Of a stretch of DNA of 64,000 nt, positions 15,849 through 25,522 are shown one piece after another. A model generated the notes under the pieces. It searched no databases and had not been told where the DNA came from. It was given only the letters and a program-made list of their open reading frames with translations. The DNA lies in the NCBI GenBank assembly GCA_012719495.1, contig JAAYAG010000110.1:1-64000 (forward strand), written 5' to 3'. A program made the translations under genes and the position numbers. This stretch comes from Bacteroidales bacterium (GTDB lineage: Bacteria; Bacteroidota; Bacteroidia; Bacteroidales; Prolixibacteraceae). How positions within the stretch are numbered: the stretch's first letter is position 1; the number at the start of each line of letters is the position of its first letter.

Positions 15849-18563
15849 ATGATCATGAAAATTTTATTCCGAATCAATTACGTGACCGAGTGGGGACAGG
15901 ACATGTGGATTTCCGGTTCTAATGAGGTCTTAGGCAATTGGGATGAATCGAAAGCTGTTCCAATGACCTATGTCGGTAATGGTAACTGGGAATCTGAAAT
16001 ATATTTCCCTGAAGAACAAGGTTTTGTCTATAAATACTTTGTGCGTCAAAATGTCTATGAAATTACTTGGGAAGGCGGGAAAAATAGGAGTTTTTTACCG
16101 GTAGGTTTTCCTTTTGTTGTAATCAATGATAACTGGCAATTGCAAATTGATGAGGAAAGTGTACTGTTTACCAAACTTTTCACTCAGGTTTTATTCAAAC
16201 GAGAAGGGAAGTCGCCGATAAAAAGTAAGGCTAAACCTTTTAACAGGGTTCGTTTTAGGGTAAGCGTTCCCCGGGTAAATGCCAATCAGGTTGTTGGATT
16301 GGTAGGTAACAACAAGGCGCTTGGAATATGGGCGAAACCGATACAAATGAGCGATGAACACTTCCCGTTTTGGTCAGTCGACGTCGACTTTAAAGAGTAT
16401 CATCTGCCGATCCATTATAAATATGTAATCATTGATAAGAAGAGTGGAGAAATAGGAACATGGGAAGAGGGAGAGGAGCGGATGCTGCTTTTAGATAATG
16501 TTGACGGAGAGCTTGTTTTGCATATTCAGAATGATCAACATTTTCGATTTCCTGCAGGAAAATGGAGAGGTGCAGGAGTTGCAGTGCCTGTTTTCTCACT
16601 TCGATCTGATGAGGGTTTTGGAACGGGTGAATTTAACGATTTAAAGAAACTGTCCCTCTGGGCCCGAGAAGCTGGGTTAAAAGTAATTCAAATCCTGCCA
16701 ATTAACGAAACAATTGCCACCCACTCCTGGCTCGACTCGTACCCTTACAAAGCTATTTCGGTATTTGCCCTTCACCCCATTTACCTTAATCTTGATTTAA
16801 TGGGCAAACTCGACGATGAGAAACTTTTGGACGAGTTTGAGATGGTGAAAAATATCTTGAACAGCAATACCGATGTTGATTATGTTGAAGTAATGCGGGC
16901 AAAGTCAAGATATTACAAACTTATTTTCGATCAAACATGGAATGATGTTAAAGAGAGTGCTCCATATAAGGCCTTTTTCAAAGCCAACAGTTACTGGCTC
17001 GAAGATTATGCAGCCTTTTGTTTCCTTCGCGACCGTTACAAAACGGCAAATTTTCGGCAATGGGACGAATGGGCTGTGTACGATGCTAATAAAATCAAGA
17101 AACTTGTTGATCCCAAAGCCCCGCATTTCGAACATATAGCTGTACATTATTTTATTCAATATCACTTAGATAAACAGCTTCAAGAGGCTATTGATTTTGG
17201 TCATAAACAGGGTGTTGCATTCAAGGGCGATATCCCTATCGGCATTAGCCCAAACAGTATTGAAGCATGGACACAACCTACGCTTTTTAATTTGAATGGT
17301 CAAGCCGGTGCTCCGCCCGACGGTTTTGCCGTGTTGGGTCAAAATTGGGGTTTCCCAACTTACAATTGGGAAGTGATGGAAAAAGATAACTTCCAATGGT
17401 GGAAAAAACGACTCACTGCACTGTCGAAATATTTCGATGCGTACCGGATCGATCATATTCTTGGGTTCTTCCGTATTTGGGAAATTCCGCAGCAAGCTAT
17501 GCACGGTTTGTTGGGATATTTTAGACCGGGTTTGCCAATGGAAATTGATGAAATTCAAAATTGGGGAATTGTTTTCGACGAAAAACGGTTTACCAAACCT
17601 TATATTAAGGATCATTTCCTAAACGAAATATTTGGAGAATATACCGATGAGGTAAAGAGTAAATATTTAGTGAAGAAGAAAGAAAATTATTCGATACTGT
17701 CTGAGTATGATACGCAAAAAAAAGTTTACAACCATTTCTCACCTGATCAAAAGTCGGAAGAAAACATTAGTGAGAAAGATGCTGTAATTCGGGACGGTCT
17801 CATTTCTCTGCTCGATGAAGTATTATTTATCCGTGACCCATATAGTGCTTCCGAGGCTTACCATCCGAGAATTTCTATGCACTATTCGTATTCGTATGCC
17901 GATCTCGACCCGCATACGAAGATGAAACTTAACGAGATATATATCGACTTCTTTTTTCACCGTCACGAAGATTTCTGGAAAGAGTTAGCATACCGGAAAT
18001 TACCATCGTTGCTTGAGTCTTCTGATATGTTGGTTTGTGGTGAAGACTTGGGTATGGTGCCCGATTGTGTTACCGAGGTAATGAAGAACCTGAACATTCT
18101 TAGTCTCGAAATTCAGCGTATGCCAAAGAATCCAGACATTGAGTTTGCCCATCCGGCAGATGCACCCTACTTGAGTGTATGCACAACATCTACGCACGAT
18201 ATGTCTACAATTCGCGGTTGGTGGGAAGAAGCCCGGGATAAAACTCAGCGCTTTTATAATCACGTGCTGGGGCATTTGGGCGATGCGCCATATTTTGCCG
18301 AACCTTGGATTTGTAATGAAATCATTCAACAGCATTTATATTCACCGGCCATGCTTACAATTTTCCCAATTCAGGATTTGCTCGCTATCGATGGAGTGTT
18401 GCGGTGGAGTGAAACACATAGGGAACGTATTAATGTGCCAAGCGATGAAAAGAACAAATGGCGTTACCGAATGATTTTGCCCCTTGAAGAGCTGTTAAAA
18501 GACGAAGAATTTACGAATACTTTAAAGTCGATGATTAATGTTTCGGGGCGCGATGGTAAATAA
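15849..18563 (+). CDS. malQ: 4-alpha-glucanotransferase with tandem CBM20 domains
   Basis: A 904-aa GH77 amylomaltase, transferring maltodextrin segments between alpha-1,4-glucans. Two starch-binding CBM20-like domains occupy about 1-110 (INYVTEWGQDMWISGSNEVLGNWD) and 125-235 (FRVSVPRVNANQVVGLVGNNKALGIW). The catalytic domain follows, with LRSDEGFGTGEFNDL, FDAYRIDHILGFFRIWEIP holding the candidate nucleophile Asp, and LVCGEDLGMVPDCV with the acid/base Glu. Domain order and length match the plant DPE2 / Bacteroidetes type. The codon two positions downstream (15855) is also ATG and could be the start. No signal peptide, so it acts in the cytoplasm, probably on imported or stored glucans. Confidence 0.95.
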   Translation: MIMKILFRINYVTEWGQDMWISGSNEVLGNWDESKAVPMTYVGNGNWESEIYFPEEQGFVYKYFVRQNVYEITWEGGKNRSFLPVGFPFVVINDNWQLQIDEESVLFTKLFTQVLFKREGKSPIKSKAKPFNRVRFRVSVPRVNANQVVGLVGNNKALGIWAKPIQMSDEHFPFWSVDVDFKEYHLPIHYKYVIIDKKSGEIGTWEEGEERMLLLDNVDGELVLHIQNDQHFRFPAGKWRGAGVAVPVFSLRSDEGFGTGEFNDLKKLSLWAREAGLKVIQILPINETIATHSWLDSYPYKAISVFALHPIYLNLDLMGKLDDEKLLDEFEMVKNILNSNTDVDYVEVMRAKSRYYKLIFDQTWNDVKESAPYKAFFKANSYWLEDYAAFCFLRDRYKTANFRQWDEWAVYDANKIKKLVDPKAPHFEHIAVHYFIQYHLDKQLQEAIDFGHKQGVAFKGDIPIGISPNSIEAWTQPTLFNLNGQAGAPPDGFAVLGQNWGFPTYNWEVMEKDNFQWWKKRLTALSKYFDAYRIDHILGFFRIWEIPQQAMHGLLGYFRPGLPMEIDEIQNWGIVFDEKRFTKPYIKDHFLNEIFGEYTDEVKSKYLVKKKENYSILSEYDTQKKVYNHFSPDQKSEENISEKDAVIRDGLISLLDEVLFIRDPYSASEAYHPRISMHYSYSYADLDPHTKMKLNEIYIDFFFHRHEDFWKELAYRKLPSLLESSDMLVCGEDLGMVPDCVTEVMKNLNILSLEIQRMPKNPDIEFAHPADAPYLSVCTTSTHDMSTIRGWWEEARDKTQRFYNHVLGHLGDAPYFAEPWICNEIIQQHLYSPAMLTIFPIQDLLAIDGVLRWSETHRERINVPSDEKNKWRYRMILPLEELLKDEEFTNTLKSMINVSGRDGK

Positions 18564-18624
18564 GTTGTATTGATTGATCTATTTATTGCTTTGCTGCATT
18601 TACGCAGGTGAAGTTTATCAGAAT

Positions 18625-18668
18625 AGAAACGGGTAATGAACGGGATCAGCCCATCATTACCCGTTTCT
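18625..18668. terminator. Bidirectional hairpin between malQ and the porin-like gene
   Basis: A perfect 15-bp stem (18625-18639 with 18654-18668) has a 14-base loop between two convergent genes. There is no long T-run on either side, but the position and stability suit a shared transcription end. Confidence 0.7.
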
Positions 18669-18671
18669 GTG

Positions 18672-19949
18672 TTACTCTGCTTTGAAAAAAGTTGGTTTAA
18701 CACTGATCATTATGTATGCAAATTGTGGGAACTTTGTTTCTTTGTTGTATACATTCTTCAGTTTTTCGAGGGTTTCGGTGGCAACAAACATCGAGTAGCC
18801 TGCTTGTAACGATACTTCGCTCATAATTTTCCATTGCAACGTGAGATCGAGTTCAGAACCTAATTCCTTGTTAATTTCAATTGATGGATTCACAGGGTCG
18901 TACCCGTTGTTGTTGAGTCTGAAGTAATGGTAATCGGCTTGAAATAAGGTCGATTTTGAGAATTTATATTCGGCTTTAAGCATATAATCTTGCAAGCCCT
19001 GATTTGGTACCGAGGTAAAATAGTCCATATATCCCAATAAGCCATGTCTGTTGCCATAAAATTGGCTAAACCGGTGTTGCACTTTTAAATACTCATTAGC
19101 AGTATTTGTTCCGTCGTTGCCTGAAACAAAATCAGCCGCAAGTGCTAAGGACGCTTTCTTTTCGAGAAATGATTTTTGAGCAAGCAAAGAAAGGCAATAG
19201 GCACTTATCTTTCCATTAAGTTCGTTGATGTTGTGTTGGTAATATCCAGTGATTCTTGCATTAATATCATTCTTTTGAAACAATAGATTTATCCCATAAG
19301 TCCCGGTAAATGCAATGTCTGTAAGGGTGTCGGCTTTGGTATAACCTGTAAAAAGGGCAATGCCACTGAGGTTGAATGGGCCTGAAGTTTTTTCGTAGCG
19401 TGCAAACGACATGGTCTTAATTTTTCCTTTTGGGTAAAGTGGGCTTGAAGATCCACTCGAGTTCCACGAAGTGGCCAGATCGAGTTTGTTATTTTCTTTG
19501 CTCCAATTAAGAAGGATTGCATCGTAGGTTACTTGGTACTCGTTCCAGTTTCGTGAGGCAAGCAGGCGCTGGTCATCGTAGTTGAATTGTTGCCGTCCGG
19601 TTTTGATGGAAATGTGCGAACTAGGCTTCAATGTAAACCATGCCTGATAAAGGTTTATCCCTTTTGAGTTGCCCGACACACCTGATGAACTATACATATC
19701 GTCGTCGCCCCACACATGTACATCTTGAATTGAAAAGTAGGTTTCGAGTTTGTTCTTTTTGTAACTTAAATTAACCCTCGAGCGTTGAGAAATGTATACA
19801 AATACAGGGTCGCTTTCTAGTTTAATTGTTTTGTAGCCGCCATCGATGATCATTCTTGGTCTGAACTCACCATCAAGTATGACTTGGGCCGAAGTTGATA
19901 ATGATACAACTGCAAGTATGCAAGCAATTGATAACTTGAATGTTTTCAT
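18672..19949 (-). CDS. Outer-membrane beta-barrel porin, alginate-export-like
   Basis: A 425-aa protein with a signal peptide (MKTFKLSIACILAVVSLSTSAQ), after which alternating hydrophobic strands and turns run to an aromatic C-terminus. The region SQRSRVNLSYKKNKLETYFSIQDV and the later KTGRQQFNYDDQRLLASRNW resemble the alginate-export / porin-like barrel family. It starts 54 bp after the end of pstB on the same strand with no terminator between, so it is probably the last gene of the phosphate-uptake operon. A phosphate- or anion-passing porin would fit; that function is inferred from position only. Confidence 0.75.
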   Translation of the reverse strand: MKTFKLSIACILAVVSLSTSAQVILDGEFRPRMIIDGGYKTIKLESDPVFVYISQRSRVNLSYKKNKLETYFSIQDVHVWGDDDMYSSSGVSGNSKGINLYQAWFTLKPSSHISIKTGRQQFNYDDQRLLASRNWNEYQVTYDAILLNWSKENNKLDLATSWNSSGSSSPLYPKGKIKTMSFARYEKTSGPFNLSGIALFTGYTKADTLTDIAFTGTYGINLLFQKNDINARITGYYQHNINELNGKISAYCLSLLAQKSFLEKKASLALAADFVSGNDGTNTANEYLKVQHRFSQFYGNRHGLLGYMDYFTSVPNQGLQDYMLKAEYKFSKSTLFQADYHYFRLNNNGYDPVNPSIEINKELGSELDLTLQWKIMSEVSLQAGYSMFVATETLEKLKNVYNKETKFPQFAYIMISVKPTFFKAE

Positions 19950-20003
19950 TTCTATTCTATGGTTTTTAGTGGTTGTTTATTTTAATTCTGTGATGGTAGC
20001 GTA

Positions 20004-20765
20004 TCAGTTGATGCTTCCTCTGAGATAAGCCTTGGTTATTTCGGTTTGGGGATTACTAAAGAATTCTTTTGCCGGCCCTTGTTCTATAACCTCGCCTAAA
20101 TACATGAACACCACGTAGTCGGCAATTCGTGCGGCTTGCCGAAGAATATGAGTCACCAATATAATGGTATAATTTCCTTTCAATTCGAGGAATTTTTTCT
20201 CTATTTCCTGGCTCGAAATCGGGTCGAGGGCTGATGTGGGTTCGTCGGCAAGGATAATGTCGGGATCTACAGCCAACCCACGAGCGAGGCAAAGTCGCTG
20301 TTGTTGCCCAATAGAAAGGCTCGAGGCAGGATCTTTAAGCCGGTCTTTTACCTCGTTCCAAAGGCTGGCTTGTTGCAAATAGTGTTCAACCCGTTTGTTG
20401 AGTAGTTGCTTGTTTACCCTGCCGCTGATTTTCAGTCCATAAGCAACGTTTTTATAAATGCTCATTGGAAGCGGGTAGGGGCGTTGTGACAGTAGTCCCA
20501 TGCGTTTCCGAATCTCGGTTACATCATTTTTTGTGTGAAGGATGTCTTCGTCGTCGATGAAAATATTACCCGATACTTTCATTTCGGGGTACAGGTCGGT
20601 TAGCCTGTTCATGCTTTTCATGAGTGTACTCTTTCCGCACCCTGAAGGACCGAGGATTACCGTAATTTTATTCTTCGGGATGGAGATGTTTATGTCGTTT
20701 AATATTACCTTGTTACCTATCGAAAGGTTGAGGCTCTCCACTTTTATTTTTGTTTGGTTTTCCAT
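20004..20765 (-). CDS. pstB: Phosphate ABC transporter ATP-binding protein PstB
   Basis: The 253-aa ATPase subunit of the high-affinity phosphate importer. It contains Walker A (GPSGCGKST), the signature LSIGQQQRLCLARG, Walker B (IILADEPTSALD) and the H-loop (VTHIL). PstB family traits include KSMNRLTDLYPEMKVSG and a C-terminal EFFSNP motif. It begins 1 bp after the pstA stop, so the genes are tightly coupled. The usual downstream partner phoU is absent; a porin-like gene follows instead. Confidence 0.96.
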   Translation of the reverse strand: MENQTKIKVESLNLSIGNKVILNDINISIPKNKITVILGPSGCGKSTLMKSMNRLTDLYPEMKVSGNIFIDDEDILHTKNDVTEIRKRMGLLSQRPYPLPMSIYKNVAYGLKISGRVNKQLLNKRVEHYLQQASLWNEVKDRLKDPASSLSIGQQQRLCLARGLAVDPDIILADEPTSALDPISSQEIEKKFLELKGNYTIILVTHILRQAARIADYVVFMYLGEVIEQGPAKEFFSNPQTEITKAYLRGSIN

Positions 20766-20766
20766 G

Positions 20767-21657
20767 TCAGAATTTAATCGTGTGTTTATTGTATTTCTGA
20801 GTTAGCACTCGTGATAATACGCTAATAATGAGTATTATTGATGTGAGAATTACCGCTGCGGCGTACGCTCTTTCTTTCACCTCGGGAATTGGCGATGAAA
20901 GCTGAAAAAAGATTGCCAGAGGTAAAGTTGCAGTGGGTTGGTTCAGTGCGGTGGGAATGTTATCGGTAAAGCCTGTTGTGAACAAGACCGCTGCTGCATC
21001 ACCAATGGCTCGTCCGAACGATAACAAAACTGCCGTGACTATGCCCGGAATACATTGGCGTAACATAATCTTAAAGGCCAGTTCCGATTTTGTCGATCCT
21101 AACGAATAGCTCGATTCTTTCAACCCTTTGGGTACAGTTTTCAGCCCTTCGTCAATTGCCCTAATCATAATGGGTAAAATTAGCAAGGCAGTAACAATAA
21201 TCCCAGCTAGCAACGAGGCTTTTATCCCAAGCAAAATCATTATTGTAAAGCCAAATGCGCCATACACAATTGATGGAATTCCCCATAAAAGATCGAGTAT
21301 AAACCGTAGCATATTAACCCATTTTTCTTTATGGCTGAGCCAAACGTTCATATAAAGCGATATTGGAAGCCCGATGATAAAGGCAATGAACGTAGCTCCA
21401 AATGCCAGGTAAATTGATCCGATAATGGCATTTAATATTCCGCCTTCTTTTCCGAAGTAGAACCCTCCTTTAGGGGTTTGGGTTATCATTTCCCACGACA
21501 ACGAAGGAACCCCTTTTACTAAAATGCTGTATATGATGAGTCCAAGAATAAAGGCGATCAAACAACTTGAGAGCAGCATGACCCCACGAAAGAAATACTC
21601 TTCATATTTCAAGCGCTGTTTTTTGAAGCTTGTTTTTTTATTTGAATCTTTTTTCAT
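20767..21657 (-). CDS. pstA: Phosphate ABC transporter permease PstA
   Basis: The 296-aa inner-membrane permease of the phosphate importer, with about six helices. It carries the permease loop with LKESSYSLGSTKSELAFKIMLRQCIPGI, the EAA-type contact site for PstB. The sequence LILPIMIRAIDEGLKTVP is typical of PstA. Its start overlaps the end of pstC by 20 bp. The first 22 residues are lysine-rich and cytoplasmic, and alternative internal starts exist, but the overlap favours the long form. Confidence 0.95.
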   Translation of the reverse strand: MKKDSNKKTSFKKQRLKYEEYFFRGVMLLSSCLIAFILGLIIYSILVKGVPSLSWEMITQTPKGGFYFGKEGGILNAIIGSIYLAFGATFIAFIIGLPISLYMNVWLSHKEKWVNMLRFILDLLWGIPSIVYGAFGFTIMILLGIKASLLAGIIVTALLILPIMIRAIDEGLKTVPKGLKESSYSLGSTKSELAFKIMLRQCIPGIVTAVLLSFGRAIGDAAAVLFTTGFTDNIPTALNQPTATLPLAIFFQLSSPIPEVKERAYAAAVILTSIILIISVLSRVLTQKYNKHTIKF

Positions 21658-22558
21658 AGCTCATAATGAGAAAACGTGAACCAATATTGAAAAACAGCAC
21701 AATTATCATTAACAAAAGAGCCGAAAACATGAGCGCCGAGTCGTATTGGGGAATTGACATCATTTCTCCATAGTTGTTGGCAATTAGTGCAGGCAGCGGA
21801 TAGCCCGGCTGAAATATTCCGCTTGGAATTGCGGCAACATTTCCCACAACCATCAATACTGCAATGGTTTCGCCAAATGAGCGGGAGAGGCCAAGCCCCA
21901 TTGCCGAAATTATTCCTGGTAGTGCTTTCCGTAAAATCACATGTTTTATCGTGTACCATTTTCCCGCTCCTAACGACAGCGATGCTTCGGTAAGTTCTTT
22001 TGGAATCGTGTTGATAATATCTATTAGTATATTCAAAATGAATGGGATAACCATTACCGCCAATACTATTGAAGCCGAAAGTATATTATACCCGGTGGTT
22101 TGTACACCAAACATGGGCGCAATTTTTTCGGCTACAAAAGGTACCACAGCTATAATGCCCCATACACCGTAAATAACTGAAGGAATCCCGGCAAGAATGT
22201 CGATTACAGGTTGCATGAACCGCAAAACATAACGGTTGGCATACTGAGTAAGGTGTATTGCTGAGAAAAGGCAAATTGGAGCAGCAATGAGCAATGAAAG
22301 CAGGGTTACCCACAATGAGCTCATTATGAATGGCAAAAATCCGAATTTTCCGGACATCGGTTTCCATTCACTCGAAAAAATAATTTCCTTTAGGGTATGA
22401 TTTTCAAGCAACAGTGACGATTTCCACAGTAGCCCTGAAACGATAAATAAAGGTACTACTACCAAAAAAAGTGTCCAAACGAGCATCCACACCTCGTTGA
22501 ATTTGTTGATTTGTAGGCGCGTGGGACTGATGTTATCCCGAATACGATTCCAATTCAA
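21638..22558 (-). CDS. pstC: Phosphate ABC transporter permease PstC
   Basis: The 306-aa inner-membrane permease pairing with PstA. Hydrophobic helices span the protein, and the coupling loop IPKELTEASLSLGAGKWYTIKHVILRKALPGI is typical. The segment SRSFGETIAVLMVVGNVAAIP is the conserved PstC C-terminal permease region. It begins 5 bp after the pstS stop and overlaps pstA, so pstS-C-A-B form one transcript. Confidence 0.95.
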   Translation of the reverse strand: MNWNRIRDNISPTRLQINKFNEVWMLVWTLFLVVVPLFIVSGLLWKSSLLLENHTLKEIIFSSEWKPMSGKFGFLPFIMSSLWVTLLSLLIAAPICLFSAIHLTQYANRYVLRFMQPVIDILAGIPSVIYGVWGIIAVVPFVAEKIAPMFGVQTTGYNILSASIVLAVMVIPFILNILIDIINTIPKELTEASLSLGAGKWYTIKHVILRKALPGIISAMGLGLSRSFGETIAVLMVVGNVAAIPSGIFQPGYPLPALIANNYGEMMSIPQYDSALMFSALLLMIIVLFFNIGSRFLIMSYEKRFK

Positions 22559-22563
22559 TTGTT

Positions 22564-23532
22564 TCAGTTTTTAATTTTAGCCATTTCAGTTTCAATCTTT
22601 TCTTTCGAGAGAGGAACATAACCTGCTTGGCTAACAAATTGTTGTCCATCAGTTAAAATCCATTCTATGAAAGCTTTAACTTCTTTTTTCTGAGGCTGGC
22701 CTTTCGATACAAAGTAAAGGTCGCGTGCCGGGGGCGAAGGATAATCGCCTTTAATGATCGCTTCATTTATTTTGTCAAGCGTTTCATAGATGTTCTCGTT
22801 GTCGTCTAATGTATTATTGTTGTTAAAGTCGATAGGCAGTACTTCAAGTTTTTCGAATTTTTTCCTTGAGTTTATGTCGTACACGTAATTTACATTATTG
22901 TATGCCAGTGCGTAGATGTCGCTTTTAACTGCATCGGCAGCTCCCGGGTCGCCAAAAACGCCAGTTCCAAGTAATTCTTCTTGTGTTTTTCCAAGAAATT
23001 GAGCCCACATGGCTGCTGCTCCACAAGCGTCGGAGCGGGTAAAAAGGTGTATCGGGGTATTACCTTCGCGACCAAGCAGTGCTTCCCATGTTTTAATTTC
23101 TCCTGTGAGGAATACTTTTATCAGATCGTCGCTTTTGACGCCTTTTTCAGCAAGTTCCTTTAAAAACGGATTGGCAAGGTTTATGGTTGGGAGTACGGCA
23201 TCTTTGGTCAGGGCAATGTACCAAGCGCCTTGTTCAATTTCGGCTGGCGATATTTCTCGCGAAACCATACCAAGGTCAACCATTTGTGACAACGCATCGG
23301 CTATTCCTTTGCCTGCTCCTCCGGCTGAAATGTCAATTCTTACATTGGGGTATATTTTCCTGAATTCATCGGCCCATTGAACTGTAATTGGGTAAAGGGC
23401 AAATGCCCCCGAAAGGCTGATGTATCCTTTTAATTCTTGTTCACCGGTTTCGTTTCCTTTTTTAGTCGATGATTTGCACGATACGATGCTTACTAACAGG
23501 ATCAGTAAAAAGTAGATTGGTGATTTTTTCAT
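22564..23532 (-). CDS. pstS: Phosphate-binding lipoprotein PstS
   Basis: A 322-aa substrate-binding protein. The signal ends LVSIVSC, so it is a lipoprotein, and the mature protein follows the PBP-like phosphate-binding fold. The segment DISAGGAGKGIADALSQMVDLGMVSRE and the later RSDACGAAAMWAQFLG provide the loops that bind phosphate in this family. It is the first gene of the pst operon. A TAnnTTTG box on the minus strand (23655-23648) lies about 115 bp upstream without a good TTG partner, which would suit a promoter needing an activator. Confidence 0.94.
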   Translation of the reverse strand: MKKSPIYFLLILLVSIVSCKSSTKKGNETGEQELKGYISLSGAFALYPITVQWADEFRKIYPNVRIDISAGGAGKGIADALSQMVDLGMVSREISPAEIEQGAWYIALTKDAVLPTINLANPFLKELAEKGVKSDDLIKVFLTGEIKTWEALLGREGNTPIHLFTRSDACGAAAMWAQFLGKTQEELLGTGVFGDPGAADAVKSDIYALAYNNVNYVYDINSRKKFEKLEVLPIDFNNNNTLDDNENIYETLDKINEAIIKGDYPSPPARDLYFVSKGQPQKKEVKAFIEWILTDGQQFVSQAGYVPLSKEKIETEMAKIKN

Positions 23533-23647
23533 TTCGTAATCTTTTGGTTAATTGTCGATTGCTAATTGCTTTTGTCCTTCAGTAACTTATGCATGAAGTG
23601 TGTGGGTTGCATATACGCACTAAATGCATTGTTTTTCAAGGTCAATA

Positions 23648-23655
23648 CAAAACTA
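23648..23655 (-). promoter_or_regulatory. Candidate -7 box for the pst operon
   Basis: The minus strand reads TAGTTTTG, matching TAnnTTTG. It is about 115 bp from the pstS ATG and downstream of the response-regulator stop. No TTG lies at 18-21 bp upstream, so the call is weak. Confidence 0.3.
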
Positions 23656-23722
23656 ATTGCATTTAAGGATACATGAAACAGGCAAAAAACGTAAAAAGAA
23701 TAGGTGAAAAAACGTATCGGGG

Positions 23723-24364
23723 CTATACTTGTATTATGTTGTGTTTGATGGCATAAAGTACCAATCCAGCCGTGTTTTTAGCTTGTGTTTTTGCCAGAAT
23801 GTTTTCACGGTGTTTGTCAACGGTTCGTTTGCTCAGAAAGAGGGCATCGGCAATTTCTTGATTTGATAGCCCTTTGCAAATCATGTAAAGAATTTCAGAT
23901 TCGCGTTCCGAAAGTTCATTTTTCGTTTCTTCGTTTTTTCGTTGGTTGAGGTGCATTACCAACGTCGCCATTACATCGGATGCAAAATAGGTTTTGCCTT
24001 CCATTACTTGCTGAATTGCCGTTTCAACTACTTCAATGTCAGAATTTTTTACAATGAATCCTTTTGCCCCGGCTTCAATCATTTTTATGTAATACTCATC
24101 GTCGCCGAACATCGACAAGGCAATTATTTTCATTTCGGGATGTTCTTTCAGTGCTTTTGTTGTTGCTTCAATCCCGTCCATAATTGGCATGTTAATATCC
24201 ATCAGTACGATATCTGGGCTCATATTTTCGATAAAGTCAAGAAATTCATTTCCGTCGGAGGCCTGATACACTTCGCCAACAATTGAGCTAACGCCGAGAA
24301 GCAACTTAAGGCCTTCGCGAAATAATTGGTGGTCATCGACTATAAGTACTGATATCTTTTTCAT
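23723..24364 (-). CDS. LuxR/NarL-family response regulator
   Basis: A 213-aa regulator. The receiver domain (1-120) has the acidic pair VDDHQ at 9-13, phospho-acceptor Asp56 in LMDINMP and Lys near 106. The C-terminal LuxR helix-turn-helix contains LSERESEILYMICKGLSNQEIADALFLSKRTVDKH. The start at 24364 was chosen because its ATG overlaps the kinase stop (ATGA) and MKKISVLIVDD is the family start. It is co-transcribed with the kinase upstream. The pst operon follows 190 bp later on the same strand; whether it controls phosphate uptake is unknown, since PhoB regulators are normally OmpR-type. Confidence 0.95.
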   Translation of the reverse strand: MKKISVLIVDDHQLFREGLKLLLGVSSIVGEVYQASDGNEFLDFIENMSPDIVLMDINMPIMDGIEATTKALKEHPEMKIIALSMFGDDEYYIKMIEAGAKGFIVKNSDIEVVETAIQQVMEGKTYFASDVMATLVMHLNQRKNEETKNELSERESEILYMICKGLSNQEIADALFLSKRTVDKHRENILAKTQAKNTAGLVLYAIKHNIIQV

Positions 24365-25311
24365 TGGTTGACTTTTACACTTATGTTGAAACAAACCCCC
24401 ATGCCTTTTTTGCTTTTAGCTTCATACCTTCCGTTTAGTGAATTTACCCGTGAACGCATGTTCGATAAACCCATTCCTGTTCCTGTCTGTTCTGCCTTTT
24501 CGGGAGAAAATCCTTTCCCGTCGTCAATATATTCCAGGATGAGTTCATTGTCGGTTTCGAACAGGTCAATGGTTATCCTTCGGGCAGAGGCGTGTTTTAA
24601 TGTGTTGGTAATCAGCTCGCAAATTATGCGGTAAAAAACCACCTCTACATTGTAGTTAAACCTCTTTTGCCCAATGTTGCTATTAAGCATGATGTCGATG
24701 TTGTTGCTTACCTGAATTTTTGTAATGAACGATTGAAGGGCTTTATAAAGACCAAAGTTATTGAGAATGTGTGGGCTGATATTATTCGATATCTCTTTGA
24801 TGGTGAAAATCGATTCGTCGATAAGTTTCTCGGTGTTTTCAATAATTGAGCCGTCATTTTTTCCATCCATCTGCTTTTTTATTGCCGAAACCGACATCTT
24901 TATCGAGGAAAGCAGGGGGCCAAGTCCATCGTGTAATTCTTTTGCAAATCGGGAGCGTTCGTTTTCTTCGGTTTTGATTATTGCCGAGAGAACCTCACTT
25001 TCGCGTTCGGTACGGAATTCTTCGTATTTATTTTGGGCATTAAATAAGCGCCGTATAAACATCAAACTGATTAATGTAAGCAAGGAAATAATCACCCCGA
25101 GCCAACTATAGAGCATGCTGGTGAGTGCTTCTCGTTCTGGATTGAAAATGGTGATTACTTCCAGAAAGAGCCTTACGGCCATTGCTAGAAAGCCTATAGA
25201 AATGAGCCACCAAGCAATGTGTGTTTTTGTCCGTTTAATTAAGCTAATGGCAAGTACAGCCGCGACAAACTGGATTACAACCGAAAGTATCAGGGCTATT
25301 TTAATAATCAT
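24361..25311 (-). CDS. Membrane sensor histidine kinase (NarL-type, HisKA_3)
   Basis: A 316-aa kinase with three N-terminal membrane helices (about 4-24, 32-53 and 65-86) and a short coiled linker. The H-box ERSRFAKELHDGLGPLLSS contains the phosphorylated His127. The C-terminal HATPase domain shows an N-box (ELITNTLKHA) and G-boxes DDGKGF and GTGMGLSNMRSR. It has no separate extracytoplasmic sensor domain, so the input is probably within or near the membrane. It overlaps its response regulator by 4 bp. A TACATTTG box lies on the minus strand at 25353-25346. Confidence 0.94.
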   Translation of the reverse strand: MIIKIALILSVVIQFVAAVLAISLIKRTKTHIAWWLISIGFLAMAVRLFLEVITIFNPEREALTSMLYSWLGVIISLLTLISLMFIRRLFNAQNKYEEFRTERESEVLSAIIKTEENERSRFAKELHDGLGPLLSSIKMSVSAIKKQMDGKNDGSIIENTEKLIDESIFTIKEISNNISPHILNNFGLYKALQSFITKIQVSNNIDIMLNSNIGQKRFNYNVEVVFYRIICELITNTLKHASARRITIDLFETDNELILEYIDDGKGFSPEKAEQTGTGMGLSNMRSRVNSLNGRYEAKSKKGMGVCFNISVKVNQ

Positions 25312-25410
25312 TCAGGTAATATAGTTATTGTCGTTTATACTGCTTCAAATGTAATAATTTTGCAATGAACTCTTCTCCTTGCATCGTAAATTTGGAAGGC
25401 TACATAAAAT

Positions 25411-25435
25411 TAAAAAACCGGGAAAAGCCCCGGTT
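25411..25435 (-). terminator. Terminator of the susC-susD-GH30 operon
   Basis: The 7-bp stem AACCGGG (25416-25422) pairs with CCCGGTT (25429-25435). The A-run at 25412-25417 gives a U-tract on the minus-strand transcript about 90 bp past the GH30 stop. Confidence 0.75.
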
Positions 25436-25522
25436 CTAACTAATAAATCTAAATAAACTATTCTCATGTAGTGATCCTGCTTTTCCTAAATCAGCAGTAG
25501 TTTTTCTATAGTATGATCTCTC

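Noticed and set aside
18672-19949. Dedicated alginate exporter
   Set aside because: The barrel resembles that family, but no alginate synthesis or lyase gene is near; its operon position points to phosphate uptake instead.
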